This document shows, piece by piece, positions 26,527 to 35,449 of a stretch of DNA of 64,000 bases (positions are counted from its first letter, which is position 1; every line of letters begins with the position of its first letter). The stretch lies in NCBI RefSeq assembly GCF_014648655.1, contig NZ_BMRN01000007.1, positions 288,419 through 352,418 on the forward strand. Direction: 5' to 3'. Below the pieces are notes generated by a model, which was given only the letters and a program-made list of their open reading frames with translations, was not told the origin of the DNA and did no database searches. The stretch comes from Streptomyces atratus (GTDB lineage Bacteria; Actinomycetota; Actinomycetes; Streptomycetales; Streptomycetaceae). The position numbers and the translations under genes were made by a program.

Positions 26527-27206
26527 GCGCCGCTGCCGTCACGGACCGGCGGGAACGTCTCGTGCGCCCGTTGCTCATCGCCTTCCTGGTGGCCTCGGCC
26601 GTCGACCTGTTCGGCCTGCTCGCGGATGTCCCGGTCGCCCACCTCGTCGCCAAGCCCCTGCTGATGCCGCTGCTGGCCGGGTACGCCGCGGCCCGGCGCG
26701 GCCCCGGGCTGCTCATCGCGGCGCTCCTGTTCGGCTGGGGCGGCGACACGCTGCTGCTGTTCGATGCCGATGCCGCCTTCCTCATCGGGATGGGCTCCTT
26801 CGCCGCAGGTCACGTCTGCTACCTGTGGCTCTTCGGACGTGCCCGCAGCTCGCTGCCCGTCGGGTTCGTCTACGCCGCCGTCCTGGTCACCTTCGTCGCG
26901 CTGCTCTGGAGCGGGCTGCCGGCGGACATGCGGATTCCGATGACCGGCTACAGCCTGCTGCTCACGGCGATGGCGTACCGCGCCGGCACCCTCGGCCGGT
27001 ACGCGGCTGCCGGCGGGGCGCTGTTCCTGCTCTCCGACGCGCTCATCGCCACCGGCATCGCCGACTGGCCGCAGCTGCCCGCCCCCGACTTCTGGGTCAT
27101 GCTCACCTACATCGCGGCGCAGTTCCTGCTGACCGTCGGAGCGCTCGCACCCGGTGCGAAATGGGCCGCCCCTGGGGCGTACCGTGAGCGGAGTATCAGT
27201 ATCTGA
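26523..27206 (+). CDS. Lysoplasmalogenase family (YhhN/TMEM86) membrane protein
   Basis: A 227-aa polytopic protein with about eight transmembrane helices, matching the YhhN family. The conserved polar motifs appear as LFGWGGDTLLLF and SDALIATGIADWPQLPAP, together with FAAGHVCYLWLFG. TMEM86 enzymes cleave the vinyl-ether bond of lysoplasmalogen. The real substrate in an actinomycete is not established. It is coupled (ATGA) to the upstream sterol-desaturase-type gene, so a shared lipid substrate is plausible. Confidence 0.82.
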   Translation: MSAAAVTDRRERLVRPLLIAFLVASAVDLFGLLADVPVAHLVAKPLLMPLLAGYAAARRGPGLLIAALLFGWGGDTLLLFDADAAFLIGMGSFAAGHVCYLWLFGRARSSLPVGFVYAAVLVTFVALLWSGLPADMRIPMTGYSLLLTAMAYRAGTLGRYAAAGGALFLLSDALIATGIADWPQLPAPDFWVMLTYIAAQFLLTVGALAPGAKWAAPGAYRERSISI

Positions 27207-27229
27207 GATCAGCAAGGACCCCCCCACGC

Positions 27230-28273
27230 ATGCGCGCCACCGTCATCCACGCCCCCCACGACATACGTGTGCAGGAGGTGCCGGACCCGTCGATCCAGCA
27301 GCCCACCGATGTGGTGCTGCGGGTCCTGCGGGCCTGTATCTGCGGCAGCGACCTGTGGGCGTACCGCGGCGAGTCCGCCCGGCAGCCCGGCCAGCGCATC
27401 GGGCACGAGTTCCTCGGGATCGTCGAGGAGGCGGGTTCCGAGGTGGCCGGCTTCGCCGTCGGTGACCTCGTCGTCGCGCCCTTCGTCTGGTCCGACGGCA
27501 CCTGCGCGTACTGTGCGGAGGGCCTGGCCACCTCCTGCCCGCAGGGCGGCTTCTGGGGATCGGTCGGCTCCGACGGCGGGCAGGGCGAGGCCGTGCGCGT
27601 CCCGTTCGCCGACGGCACTCTGGTCAAGCTCCCCGCCGCCGCGGCCTTTGACGACCACCTGCTCACCGCGCTGCTGGCCCTGTCCGACGTGCTCGGCACC
27701 GGACACCACGCCGCCGTCGGCGCAGGCGTGAAGCCCGGCACCACGGTCGCGGTCGTCGGTGACGGAGCGGTCGGACTGTGCGGCGTCATGGCCGCCAAGC
27801 GGCTCGGCGCCGAGCGGATCATCGCGCTCGGCCGCCACCAGGCGCGTACGGACATCGCCCGTACCTTCGGCGCCACGGACGTCGTCGCCGAGCGCGGCGA
27901 AGCGGCCGTCGAAGCCGTACGGGAACTGCTCGGCGGCGAGGGCGCGCACGCCGTGATCGAGGCCGTCGGCACCGAGCAGTCGATGCGCACCGCCGTCGGG
28001 ATCACCCGCGACGGCGGCTCCATCGGCTACGTCGGCGTGCCGCACGGCAGCGGCACCGGCCTGGACCTCGGCGTCATGTTCGACCGGAACATCGCCCTGC
28101 GCGGCGGCGTCGCCCCCGTGCGCACGTACATTCCGGAGCTGCTCCCCGACGTGCTGTCCGGCACGATCGACCCGTCGCCCGTCTTCGACCTGACCATCGG
28201 CCTCGACGACGTCCCCGCCGGTTACAAGGCGATGGACGACCGGACGGCGCTGAAGGTGCTCATCAAGCCGTGA
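27230..28273 (+). CDS. Zinc-dependent alcohol dehydrogenase family protein
   Basis: A 347-aa medium-chain dehydrogenase. CICGSDLWAYRG (catalytic zinc Cys with the following Ser/Asp) and GHEFLGIVEEAG (GHE) give the catalytic-zinc site. The structural-zinc lobe is altered: CAYCAEGLATSCPQG retains three of the usual four Cys. The cofactor loop is VVGDGAVGLCGV. It begins at ATG 27230, 23 bases after the preceding gene, so it may belong to that operon. Substrate unknown; similar enzymes act on sorbitol, threonine or formaldehyde adducts. Its 3' end overlaps the convergent CoA-transferase gene by 11 bases. Confidence 0.87.
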   Translation: MRATVIHAPHDIRVQEVPDPSIQQPTDVVLRVLRACICGSDLWAYRGESARQPGQRIGHEFLGIVEEAGSEVAGFAVGDLVVAPFVWSDGTCAYCAEGLATSCPQGGFWGSVGSDGGQGEAVRVPFADGTLVKLPAAAAFDDHLLTALLALSDVLGTGHHAAVGAGVKPGTTVAVVGDGAVGLCGVMAAKRLGAERIIALGRHQARTDIARTFGATDVVAERGEAAVEAVRELLGGEGAHAVIEAVGTEQSMRTAVGITRDGGSIGYVGVPHGSGTGLDLGVMFDRNIALRGGVAPVRTYIPELLPDVLSGTIDPSPVFDLTIGLDDVPAGYKAMDDRTALKVLIKP

Positions 28274-29684
28274 GCCAGCCGGTCGCGTCCGATCCCAGCG
28301 GGCCGGGCGGGCGCGACCAGTCGGCGGGGGAACCGTGGAAGGCGACCGGCGGCAGGGCGTGACGCAGCCGGCCCAGCGGGCTGTCCGTCTCCGTGAGCCA
28401 CTTCTCCGGGTCGTACGAACCCCCGGCCCCGGTCTCGGGCTCCTGCCGGGCGGGCAGTTCATCGAGCAGCCAGGCGGCGGTACGGGCGAGCGAGAGCGTG
28501 ACCAGCCGGGAGCCGCCGTCGTCGTGCTGCTCGGTCAGTGCGCGCAGCACGGCGGCGGCCAGCAGATAGCCCGTGCCGTGGTCGAGGGCCTGGGCGGGCA
28601 TCGCACCGGGCGGGTTCTCGGGCCCTGCCGCGGCCTCGACCGAGGCGATGCCGGTGGCCACCTGCACCAGGCTGTCGAAGCCGCGCCGCTGCGCCCATGG
28701 ACCGTGCCCCCAGGCGGACAGGCGCCCGATCACCAGCCCGGGCCTGCGCGCGGCCAGGGACTCCGGCGTCAGGCCGAGCCGCTCGACCGCACCGGGCCGG
28801 TAGCCGATGACGACCACATCCGCGCCGGCCAGCAGTTCGTCGAACGCGGCCGTACCGGAGCGGCTGCCGAGATCCAGATCGACCGACCGCTTCCCGAAAC
28901 CGGTGTCGCTGTGCGCGTCCTGGCTCTCCGGGAGCTGCGGGGCGTCGATCCGCAGGACGTCCGCGCCGAGCAGCGCGAGCGTACGGGTGGCGACGGGCCC
29001 CGCGATGACCCGGGTGAGGTCCAGCACACGCAACCCGGCGGCGGGCAGCAGCGGTTCACCGGCGAGCGCCGCCGTCCGTCGGACCGGCGCGCTGTCGATA
29101 CGGTCCCTGGCCACCAGCGGCGTGCCCGCGACCGTGGCACCCCGCTGGTCGGCCGCCCACTCCTCGGGTGTACGGGCGACCACGGCCAGGCCGCCCGCGG
29201 CGTACACCGTCTGCTCGATCTCCGGTCCCCGGCGCCCGGCGAACGAGGCGGCGACGGCGTCCACGGCGGTGTCGTCAGAGGTGTCCGCGGGCAGCCCCAG
29301 CGTGGCGAGCAATCGGGCCCGGTGGTGCGGGTAGTTGGCATGCGTACGGACCCAGCCGTCCGCCGTGCGCCAGAACCGGGACAGCGGGGCGAAGTTGGTC
29401 GGTGCCCGCCCGTCGATCCGCAGATGGCGCTCGCTCGTGAACGCCGTGGCCACCGCACCGGTGTCGACCAGGACCTGTGGCACGGGGCGCGCAGTGCGGC
29501 GGGCGGCCAGTTCGGCGGCGGCCAGTGAGCAGACCGCGACGGCGGAACGGGCCAGTTCCATGGCGGGCAGCCGGGCGGGCAGCAGCCCGTCGGGACCGCT
29601 CGTCCCGATGTGCGCAAGAAGCGCGGGATCACCGCCGAGCGCCGCCCAGGCCTGCTCCGTACCGGACTTTCGCACATGAGTCAT
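28263..29684 (-). CDS. CaiB/BaiF family (class III) CoA transferase
   Basis: A 473-aa family III CoA transferase. The central core has LRVLDLTRVIAGPVATRTLALLGADV (in pieces) and GKRSVDLDLGS, typical of the Rossmann-like domain. VVIGYRPGAVERLGL and GHGPWAQRRGFDSLVQVATG are the substrate- and CoA-side motifs. GHGPWAQ replaces the more common G..GP.. loop only slightly. The first ~200 residues form a second, less conserved copy of the fold, giving the long two-domain version. It transfers CoA between carboxylic acids; substrates are unknown. It is convergent with the alcohol dehydrogenase gene. Confidence 0.85.
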   Translation of the reverse strand: MTHVRKSGTEQAWAALGGDPALLAHIGTSGPDGLLPARLPAMELARSAVAVCSLAAAELAARRTARPVPQVLVDTGAVATAFTSERHLRIDGRAPTNFAPLSRFWRTADGWVRTHANYPHHRARLLATLGLPADTSDDTAVDAVAASFAGRRGPEIEQTVYAAGGLAVVARTPEEWAADQRGATVAGTPLVARDRIDSAPVRRTAALAGEPLLPAAGLRVLDLTRVIAGPVATRTLALLGADVLRIDAPQLPESQDAHSDTGFGKRSVDLDLGSRSGTAAFDELLAGADVVVIGYRPGAVERLGLTPESLAARRPGLVIGRLSAWGHGPWAQRRGFDSLVQVATGIASVEAAAGPENPPGAMPAQALDHGTGYLLAAAVLRALTEQHDDGGSRLVTLSLARTAAWLLDELPARQEPETGAGGSYDPEKWLTETDSPLGRLRHALPPVAFHGSPADWSRPPGPLGSDATGWLTA

Positions 29685-29737
29685 TCCCGCACTATGGCAC
29701 TGAGTGCCACCAGTCGGGAAGCGACCTGGAAAGAGTC

Positions 29738-29777
29738 AGCGGGAGGGGCCGGCCGATGGCTCCGGGCCCCTCCCGCT
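29738..29777. terminator. Hairpin terminator of subtilisin gene
   Basis: AGCGGGAGGGGCC and GGCCCCTCCCGCT form perfect 13-bp arms around a 14-base loop, directly after the peptidase stop at 29790 on the minus strand. Confidence 0.7.
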
Positions 29778-29789
29778 CCGTCACGTCAC

Positions 29790-31325
29790 CTACCAGCGGA
29801 CCGCGTTCAGCGCGTTCACCACACCGGCGCCGTAGAAGCCGTTGCGGTTCTTGCCGCCCTCGCAGACGGCGTCGATCTTGCCGTCACCGTTGAAGTCGTA
29901 CGGCGCGCCGCACGCGGTGGCGTCGGCCTCGGCCGTCAGGAGCGCCTTCACGGCAGCCGCCGAGGCGTGCGGGTGCGTCGACTTGATCAGGGCCGCGACA
30001 CCCGCGACGTGCGGGGAGGCCATCGACGTACCGGCCTTGTAGCCGTACTTGCCGCCCGGCAGCGTGGACAGGATCAGACCGCTCGTCGCGGGCGGTGCGG
30101 GCGTCTGGTACACCGTCGAGTCGCCGCCCGGGGCCGCCACGTCGATGACACCGTTCCCGTAGTTCGAGTACGAGGACTTCAGCCCCTTGGCGCCGGTCGC
30201 GGAGACCGTCACGACGCCCGGCAGCATCGCCGGGATGTCGAGGCACTCGCGCGGGTCGATGGTCCGGGTGGCCGCCGTGGTGTCGTTCGGGCTGGTCGTG
30301 TCATCGATCGCGCCGGAGGCCAGGTCGAACTTGCTGTTGCCGGCCGAGGCGACGTTCACCGTGCCCTTGTGCTCCGCGTACCGGGTGGCGCGGGCGACGG
30401 CCTCGACCAGGGCGCCCTGGTCCAGGTCGTTCTTGCAGTTGAACATCCACGGGTCGGTGTAGTAGCTGTTGTTGGTGACATCGACGCCGTGCTCGGCGGC
30501 CCAGACGAAGCCGCAGACGATCGACTCGGTGTAGAAGAAGCCGTCCGGGTTCGCGACCTTGATGCCGGCGACCTTCACGCCCGGCGCGACACCCGTCACC
30601 CCGACGCCGTTCTTCGCGGCGGCGATGGTGCCCGCCACATGCGTGCCGTGGTCGCTCTCACCGGTCTTCGGACGCCAGGCGCCGTCCGTCGTGTCCGGCG
30701 CCCCGGACACGCAGCTCGCCGAGGCCCCGCGGTTGAAGTTCGGCGCCAGGTCCGGGTGGGTGTCGTCGACACCCGTGTCGATGACCGCGACGGTGACCTT
30801 GCTGCTGCCCAGCGTCTTCTGGTGCGCCTGGTCCGCCTTGATGGCGGGCAGATCCCACTGCAGGGGCTCCATCGGATCCTGCTCCGCCGTCGCCTCCGCC
30901 GCCGCGTCACGGGCCTGCTCGGCGCTGAGCGGCTGCTCGACCCCGATGTCCGTGGTGGCCTGCGGAACGATGGGGTTGGTGCGGGTGGCCCCTGCCGAAT
31001 CGACACCTCTGACCCGGCGGATCGACTGCGCGAAGTCCGGGTTCTGCGAGTGGGCGACGATGACACCGATCTGCTCATAGGCGACCACCACCGTGCCGCC
31101 GGCCTCGGCTATCGCCTTCTTCACCTGCTTGACGGTCCCGCGACCGCCCCGCGTGTTGACCACGTAAGAGAGCTTCGGGCCGTCAGTCGACACCGCCGCC
31201 GTGGGCTGCGCGTCCGCCGGTGCGGCAGAGGCGGCACCCGTCGGCAGGAAGCCGAGCGAGGCCGTGAGTGCCAATCCGACGGGCAGCGTCAGTGCGCGCG
31301 TCCGTCTGGATCCCAGATGAGCCAT
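29790..31325 (-). CDS. Secreted S8 family serine peptidase (subtilisin-like)
   Basis: A 511-aa extracellular protease. The N-terminal signal peptide (SRRTRALTLPVGLALTASL, then AASAAPADA) ends near residue 35. A propeptide of about 100 residues with an inhibitor-I9-like look follows. Catalytic residues sit in VAVIDTGVDDTHPDL (Asp), HGTHVAGTIAAAK (His) and GTSMASPHVAGVA (Ser); TNNSYYTDP and SAGNSKFD hold the oxyanion Asn region. The domain ends with a short Ala-rich tail (ACGAPYDFNGDGKIDAVCEG), where an EF-hand-like DFNGDGKID could bind calcium between two cysteines. Monocistronic, with its own terminator. Confidence 0.92.
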   Translation of the reverse strand: MAHLGSRRTRALTLPVGLALTASLGFLPTGAASAAPADAQPTAAVSTDGPKLSYVVNTRGGRGTVKQVKKAIAEAGGTVVVAYEQIGVIVAHSQNPDFAQSIRRVRGVDSAGATRTNPIVPQATTDIGVEQPLSAEQARDAAAEATAEQDPMEPLQWDLPAIKADQAHQKTLGSSKVTVAVIDTGVDDTHPDLAPNFNRGASASCVSGAPDTTDGAWRPKTGESDHGTHVAGTIAAAKNGVGVTGVAPGVKVAGIKVANPDGFFYTESIVCGFVWAAEHGVDVTNNSYYTDPWMFNCKNDLDQGALVEAVARATRYAEHKGTVNVASAGNSKFDLASGAIDDTTSPNDTTAATRTIDPRECLDIPAMLPGVVTVSATGAKGLKSSYSNYGNGVIDVAAPGGDSTVYQTPAPPATSGLILSTLPGGKYGYKAGTSMASPHVAGVAALIKSTHPHASAAAVKALLTAEADATACGAPYDFNGDGKIDAVCEGGKNRNGFYGAGVVNALNAVRW

Positions 31326-31639
31326 GGGGTCTCCACATCATCCGTACCGGTCGACCGGACACAGGGTGTGCCAAGTCGCGTACATGACGAGTGAAGCTAT
31401 CGCTGATCATCCCTGCTGATCAATGAGTTTGGGGCACCTTGTTCGGCCGGACGGCCGCGAAGAGCCGAGTTCGAGAAGTGACGAGCCGAGTTCGAGAAGT
31501 GCGGACCCGCGGTGAACCGCTTCGCCGCGCTCTCCGTGCCGTTGTCAGGGGGAGGCGCACCATCACCCCCCGACAACGAGGATCCCCAGTGAAATCCACC
31601 GTTCCCACCACCACCGCACCCGCGTCGCGAGGAGATTCC
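31326..31639. other. Divergent promoter region, no gene
   Basis: 314 bp between the subtilisin gene and the DUF485-actP operon. It contains a 19-bp perfect direct repeat with a 21-bp period (31462-31501). A GTG at 31589 is an alternative upstream start of the DUF485 gene. Confidence 0.55.
31462..31501. repeat. Two direct copies of a 19-bp element, 21-bp period
   Basis: GAGCCGAGTTCGAGAAGTG is repeated perfectly with two bases between copies. Two helical turns of spacing places both on one DNA face, as for paired activator sites. It lies about 140 bp before the DUF485-actP start. Confidence 0.6.
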
Positions 31640-32005
31640 GTGGCTACCGATGCACCGACGCCCGAGGGCATTACGGAAACCCGCCCTGCCGAGCCCACGA
31701 CCGAGGCGTTCATCGCGACGCAGGAGAGCGCGGAGTTCGGCGAACTGCGCCACGCGTACCGCTCGTTCGCCTTCCCGCTGACCATCGCCTTCGTTCTCTG
31801 GTACCTGCTGTACGTGCTGCTGTCCAACTACGCGGGCGGCTTCATGGGCACCAAGGTGTACAGCAACATCAACGTGGCCTTCGTGTTCGGCCTCGCCCAG
31901 TTCGTCACCACGTTCCTCATCGCCTGGCTCTACTCGCGCCACGCAGCCGCGAAGCTCGACCCGAAGGCCGAGGCCATCAAGTCCCGTATGGAGGCAGACG
32001 CATGA
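31640..32005 (+). CDS. DUF485 membrane protein, partner of acetate symporter
   Basis: A 121-aa protein of the YjcH/DUF485 family with a polar N-terminus of about 45 residues and two transmembrane helices (FAFPLTIAFVLWYLLYVLL and NVAFVFGLAQFVTTFLIAWL). SNYAGGFMGTKV joins them, the usual family loop. DUF485 genes almost always precede actP, and the stop overlaps the actP start here (ATGA). GTG 31640 is favoured because AGGAG stands six bases before; GTG 31589 is possible. It probably supports assembly or activity of the symporter. Confidence 0.85.
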   Translation: MATDAPTPEGITETRPAEPTTEAFIATQESAEFGELRHAYRSFAFPLTIAFVLWYLLYVLLSNYAGGFMGTKVYSNINVAFVFGLAQFVTTFLIAWLYSRHAAAKLDPKAEAIKSRMEADA

Positions 32006-33642
32006 GCGCCGCGTACCAGTCGCACCCCGCCCTCCAGCTGGCCGCCTCCTCGACCACCGAGCACCGGCCGCTGATCATCACGCTCTTCGCGGTGTTCGTC
32101 GCCGCGACCCTGGGCATCACCGTCTGGGCCGGACGGCAGACCAAGAGCGCCTCCGACTTCTACGCCGGTGGCCGCCAGTTCACCGCCTTCCAGAACGGAC
32201 TCGCCGTCTCCGGCGACTACATGTCGGCGGCCTCGTTCCTCGGGATCGCCGGGGCCATCGCCCTCTTCGGCTACGACGGCTTCCTGTACTCCATCGGCTT
32301 CCTCGTCGCCTGGCTGGTGGCCCTGCTGCTGGTCGCCGAACCGCTGCGCAACTCGGGCCGCTACACGATGGGCGACGTCCTCGCCTACCGGATGCGGCAG
32401 CGCCCGGTCCGTACCGCCTCCGGCGTCTCCACCATCATCGTCTCGATCTTCTACCTGCTGGCACAGATGGCGGGCGCGGGCGTCCTGGTCTCCCTGCTCC
32501 TCGGCATCACCAGCGACGCGGGCAAGATCCTCATCGTCGCGCTGGTCGGCGTGCTGATGATCGTGTACGTCACCATCGGCGGCATGAAGGGCACCACCTG
32601 GGTCCAGATGGTCAAGGCCGTGCTGCTGATCGCCGGTGCCCTCCTGATGACCTTCCTGGTGCTGCTGAAGTTCAACTTCAACATCTCCGACCTGCTGGGC
32701 ACGGCCGCCTCGAAGAGCGGCCACGGAGCAGCGTTCCTGGAGCCCGGCCTCAAGTACGGCGCCACCGGCACCTCGAAGCTGGACTTCCTCTCCCTGGGCA
32801 TCGCCCTCGTCCTCGGCACCGCCGGCCTGCCGCACATCCTGATCCGCTTCTACACGGTGCCGACCGCCAAGGCCGCCCGTAAGTCGGTCAACTGGGCCAT
32901 CGGCATCATCGGCGCCTTCTACCTGATGACGATCGCGCTCGGTTTCGGCGCCGCGGCCCTGATCGGCCCGGACGAGATCAAGGCGAAGAACCCGGCCGGC
33001 AACGCGGCCGCCCCGCAGCTCGCCGAGTACCTCGGCGGGGTCGGCTCCACCGGTGGCGCCGTGCTGCTCGCCGTGATCTCGGCCGTCGCCTTCGCCACCA
33101 TCCTCGCCGTCGTCGCGGGGCTCACCCTTGCCTCCTCGTCCTCCTTCGCGCACGACATCTACGCCAACGTCATCCGCAAGGGGAAGGCCACCGAGAAGGA
33201 GGAGATGCGGGCCGCCCGATGGGCCACCGTCCTCATCGGTGCGGTCGCGATCGCCCTGGGCGCCTTCGCCCGCGACATGAACGTCGCCGGGCTGGTGGCG
33301 CTCGCCTTCGCCGTCGCCGCCTCCGCCAATCTGCCGACGATCCTCTACAGCCTCTTCTGGAAGCGGTTCACCACCCAGGGCGCGCTGTGGTCGATCTACG
33401 GAGGTCTGGCGAGCTCGGTGTTCCTGGTGCTGTTCTCGCCGGTCGTCTCGGGCAACCCGAAGACGTCGATGTTCAAGGGCGTCGACTTCGCCTGGTTCCC
33501 GCTGGAGAACCCGGGCCTGATCTCCATCCCGCTGGGCTTCCTGCTCGGCTGGATCGGCTCCCTCCTCTCGAAGGAGGAGCCGGACAGGGGCAAGTACGCC
33601 GAGCTGGAGGTCAAGTCCCTCACGGGCGTCGGGGCGCACTGA
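32002..33642 (+). CDS. actP: Cation/acetate symporter (SSS family)
   Basis: A 546-aa sodium:solute symporter with about 13 transmembrane helices. Family signatures include TKSASDFYAGGRQFTAFQNG (substrate site, helix 1), GDYMSAASFLGIAGAIAL, and GLPHILIRFYTVPTAKAARKS. These match ActP, which carries acetate and related monocarboxylates such as pyruvate or propionate with a cation. It is translationally coupled to the DUF485 gene and followed by a strong hairpin. The C-terminus (KEEPDRGKYAELEVKSLTG) is cytosolic. Confidence 0.9.
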   Translation: MSAAYQSHPALQLAASSTTEHRPLIITLFAVFVAATLGITVWAGRQTKSASDFYAGGRQFTAFQNGLAVSGDYMSAASFLGIAGAIALFGYDGFLYSIGFLVAWLVALLLVAEPLRNSGRYTMGDVLAYRMRQRPVRTASGVSTIIVSIFYLLAQMAGAGVLVSLLLGITSDAGKILIVALVGVLMIVYVTIGGMKGTTWVQMVKAVLLIAGALLMTFLVLLKFNFNISDLLGTAASKSGHGAAFLEPGLKYGATGTSKLDFLSLGIALVLGTAGLPHILIRFYTVPTAKAARKSVNWAIGIIGAFYLMTIALGFGAAALIGPDEIKAKNPAGNAAAPQLAEYLGGVGSTGGAVLLAVISAVAFATILAVVAGLTLASSSSFAHDIYANVIRKGKATEKEEMRAARWATVLIGAVAIALGAFARDMNVAGLVALAFAVAASANLPTILYSLFWKRFTTQGALWSIYGGLASSVFLVLFSPVVSGNPKTSMFKGVDFAWFPLENPGLISIPLGFLLGWIGSLLSKEEPDRGKYAELEVKSLTGVGAH

Positions 33643-33690
33643 GAGAGGAAATGTTCTCCGAGGAGTCCGCTCCACGCGTCACTCCGGTTC

Positions 33691-33726
33691 CGTGGCCGCG
33701 TCGTAGAGTCCTACGACGCGGCCACG
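33691..33726. terminator. Strong hairpin after actP
   Basis: Perfect 16-bp arms (CGTGGCCGCGTCGTAG and its complement) around AGTC, 49 bp after the actP stop. No T-tract follows. Confidence 0.75.
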
Positions 33727-33841
33727 CCGCTCCTCGTGGCAAACGGGCCCCCTTCGATGTCACAGGTCTCGCGTAGTCTCAAAGGAGTCAGCCGGAAGAG
33801 CCGGAGCCGCAGCCGGGAAGTTATCGGGGGAGGGGGCCCAC

Positions 33842-34831
33842 ATGCTCATCGACACCTACGATCGGGTCGCCACCGACCTGCGTGTCTCGCTGACCGACCG
33901 GTGCAATCTGAGGTGCACCTACTGCATGCCGGAAGAGGGCCTGCAATGGCTGGCCAAGCCCGACCTGCTCAGTGACGACGAGATCGTCCGGCTGGTCGGC
34001 ATCGCCGTCACCCGGCTCGGCATCACCGAGGTCCGCTTCACCGGCGGTGAGCCGCTGCTGCGCCCCGGGCTCGTCTCCATCGTCGAGCGGTGCGCGGCCC
34101 TGAGCCCGCGCCCCGAGATGTCGCTCACCACCAACGGCATCGGGCTGAAGCGCACAGCGGCCGCGCTCAAGGCCGCCGGTCTGGACCGGGTCAATGTCTC
34201 GCTGGACACCCTGCGCCCCGACGTCTTCAGGACACTCACCCGCCGTGACCGCCACCACGACGTGCTGGCCGGCCTGGAAGCCGCCCGCGACGCCGGTCTC
34301 ACCCCGGTCAAGGTCAACAGCGTCCTGATGCCGGGACTCAACGACGACGAGGCCCCCGACCTGCTCGCCTGGGCCGTCGAGCACGACTACGAGCTCCGCT
34401 TCATCGAGCAGATGCCGCTCGACGCGCAGCACGGCTGGAAGCGCGACGGCATGATCACGGCAGGCGACATACTCCAGTCGCTGCGCACCCGCTTCACCCT
34501 CACCGATGAAGGCGACGGCGAGCGCGGCTCCGCCCCCGCCGAGCGCTGGCTCGTCGACGGCGGACCCCACCGTGTCGGTGTCATCGCCTCCGTCACCCGC
34601 CCCTTCTGCCGGGCCTGCGACCGAACCAGGCTCACCGCCGACGGCCAGGTGCGCACCTGCCTGTTCGCCCGCGAGGAGACCGATCTGCGCGGCGCCCTGC
34701 GCTCGGACGCGCCGGACGAGGAGATCGCCAGGATCTGGACGCTCGCGATGTGGGGAAAGAAGGCCGGATCCGGTCTGGACGACCCGTCCTTCCTGCAGCC
34801 CGAGCGGCCGATGTCGGCGATCGGCGGCTAG
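33842..34831 (+). CDS. moaA: GTP 3',8-cyclase MoaA
   Basis: A 329-aa radical SAM enzyme for the first step of molybdenum cofactor synthesis, rearranging GTP to 3',8-cyclo-GTP. The N-terminal cluster motif is CNLRCTYCMPEEG. FTGGEPLLRPGL is the SAM-binding GGEP loop. The second [4Fe-4S] site is CRACDRTRLTADGQVRTC, and the protein ends in the essential Gly-Gly (MSAIGG). Length is normal. No other moa gene is adjacent. The ATG follows GGGGGAGGGGGCCC, and a bidirectional hairpin lies 12 bases after the stop. Confidence 0.95.
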   Translation: MLIDTYDRVATDLRVSLTDRCNLRCTYCMPEEGLQWLAKPDLLSDDEIVRLVGIAVTRLGITEVRFTGGEPLLRPGLVSIVERCAALSPRPEMSLTTNGIGLKRTAAALKAAGLDRVNVSLDTLRPDVFRTLTRRDRHHDVLAGLEAARDAGLTPVKVNSVLMPGLNDDEAPDLLAWAVEHDYELRFIEQMPLDAQHGWKRDGMITAGDILQSLRTRFTLTDEGDGERGSAPAERWLVDGGPHRVGVIASVTRPFCRACDRTRLTADGQVRTCLFAREETDLRGALRSDAPDEEIARIWTLAMWGKKAGSGLDDPSFLQPERPMSAIGG

Positions 34832-34843
34832 GAGGGTGCCCGG

Positions 34844-34869
34844 GGATCTTCGCGGGCCCGCGAAGATCC
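34844..34869. terminator. Bidirectional hairpin after moaA
   Basis: A perfect 26-bp palindrome with GGATCTTCGCGGG as left arm lies between the convergent moaA gene and the small gene ending at 34882. Confidence 0.7.
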
Positions 34870-34881
34870 GCCGGACAGGTC

Positions 34882-35181
34882 CTAAGGCCGTTCGGTCCCG
34901 GGGGGGCCGTCCGGCCCCGGGCCCTGGCTTCCTTCCGTCCCCGATCGGCCGGACTCCCACTCCGCCAGCGTCACGACATCCTTGAGGAAGCCCCGGACGC
35001 CCAGGAACGAGGAGAGGTGCTCCCGGTGTTCCTCGCAGGCCAGCCAGGTCTTACGGCGCTCCGGGGTGTGCAGCTTCGGGTTGTTCCAGGCGAGCACCCA
35101 TACGGCGTCGGCCCGGCAGCCCTTGGCGGAACAGATGGGTGCGGCGACAGCGCTCTCGGCCGCGGATTCAGGGGAGTTCAC
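34882..35181 (-). CDS. Conserved hypothetical protein, possible zinc-binding
   Basis: A 99-aa protein starting at GTG 35181. Residues about 15-65 carry CSAKGC, then HTPERRKTWLACEEHREHLSSFL, that is two Cys, then Cys-x2-His-x2-His, a plausible zinc site. The C-terminal 25 residues are Gly/Pro-rich and probably disordered. A TAGGGT hexamer ends seven bases before the GTG, so the transcript may be leaderless. It is convergent with moaA but nothing else links them. Function unknown. Confidence 0.65.
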   Translation of the reverse strand: MNSPESAAESAVAAPICSAKGCRADAVWVLAWNNPKLHTPERRKTWLACEEHREHLSSFLGVRGFLKDVVTLAEWESGRSGTEGSQGPGPDGPPGTERP

Positions 35182-35260
35182 GCACTCAACCCTAGGTCAG
35201 CGCCTGTGCCGGCCCCACGGGCCGGCCGCCCGACGCATCCCCTGCCGGAGAAAACCGGCG

Positions 35261-35303
35261 AAAAAGCGACGCCGAGCAGCCACGGGGGGAGCTGCCCGGC
35301 GTC
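35261..35303 (-). terminator. Intrinsic terminator with T-tract (minus strand)
   Basis: GACGCCGAGCAGC and GCTGCCCGGCGTC pair with one G-T wobble around a 10-base loop. On the minus strand the stem is followed by GC and TTTTT. It would end the DUF3099 transcript. The rest of 35182-35449 holds no supported gene. Confidence 0.65.
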
Positions 35304-35449
35304 GGTCTGTCGCTCCGACGGGGGATGCGGAGCGCCTACGAAGTATGTCACGCAGACCGGGGTGCGGTGCACCGTAACTTCATGATTGATCTGAGGTTTT
35401 CTTGAGCCTTGAGTGCGGTCCGGCCCCAACTGTGCTTATGCCGATTCGG

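Noticed and set aside
35182..35449. Open frames on both strands around the DUF3099 terminator
   Set aside because: They run through a clear T-tract terminator and have no coding bias.
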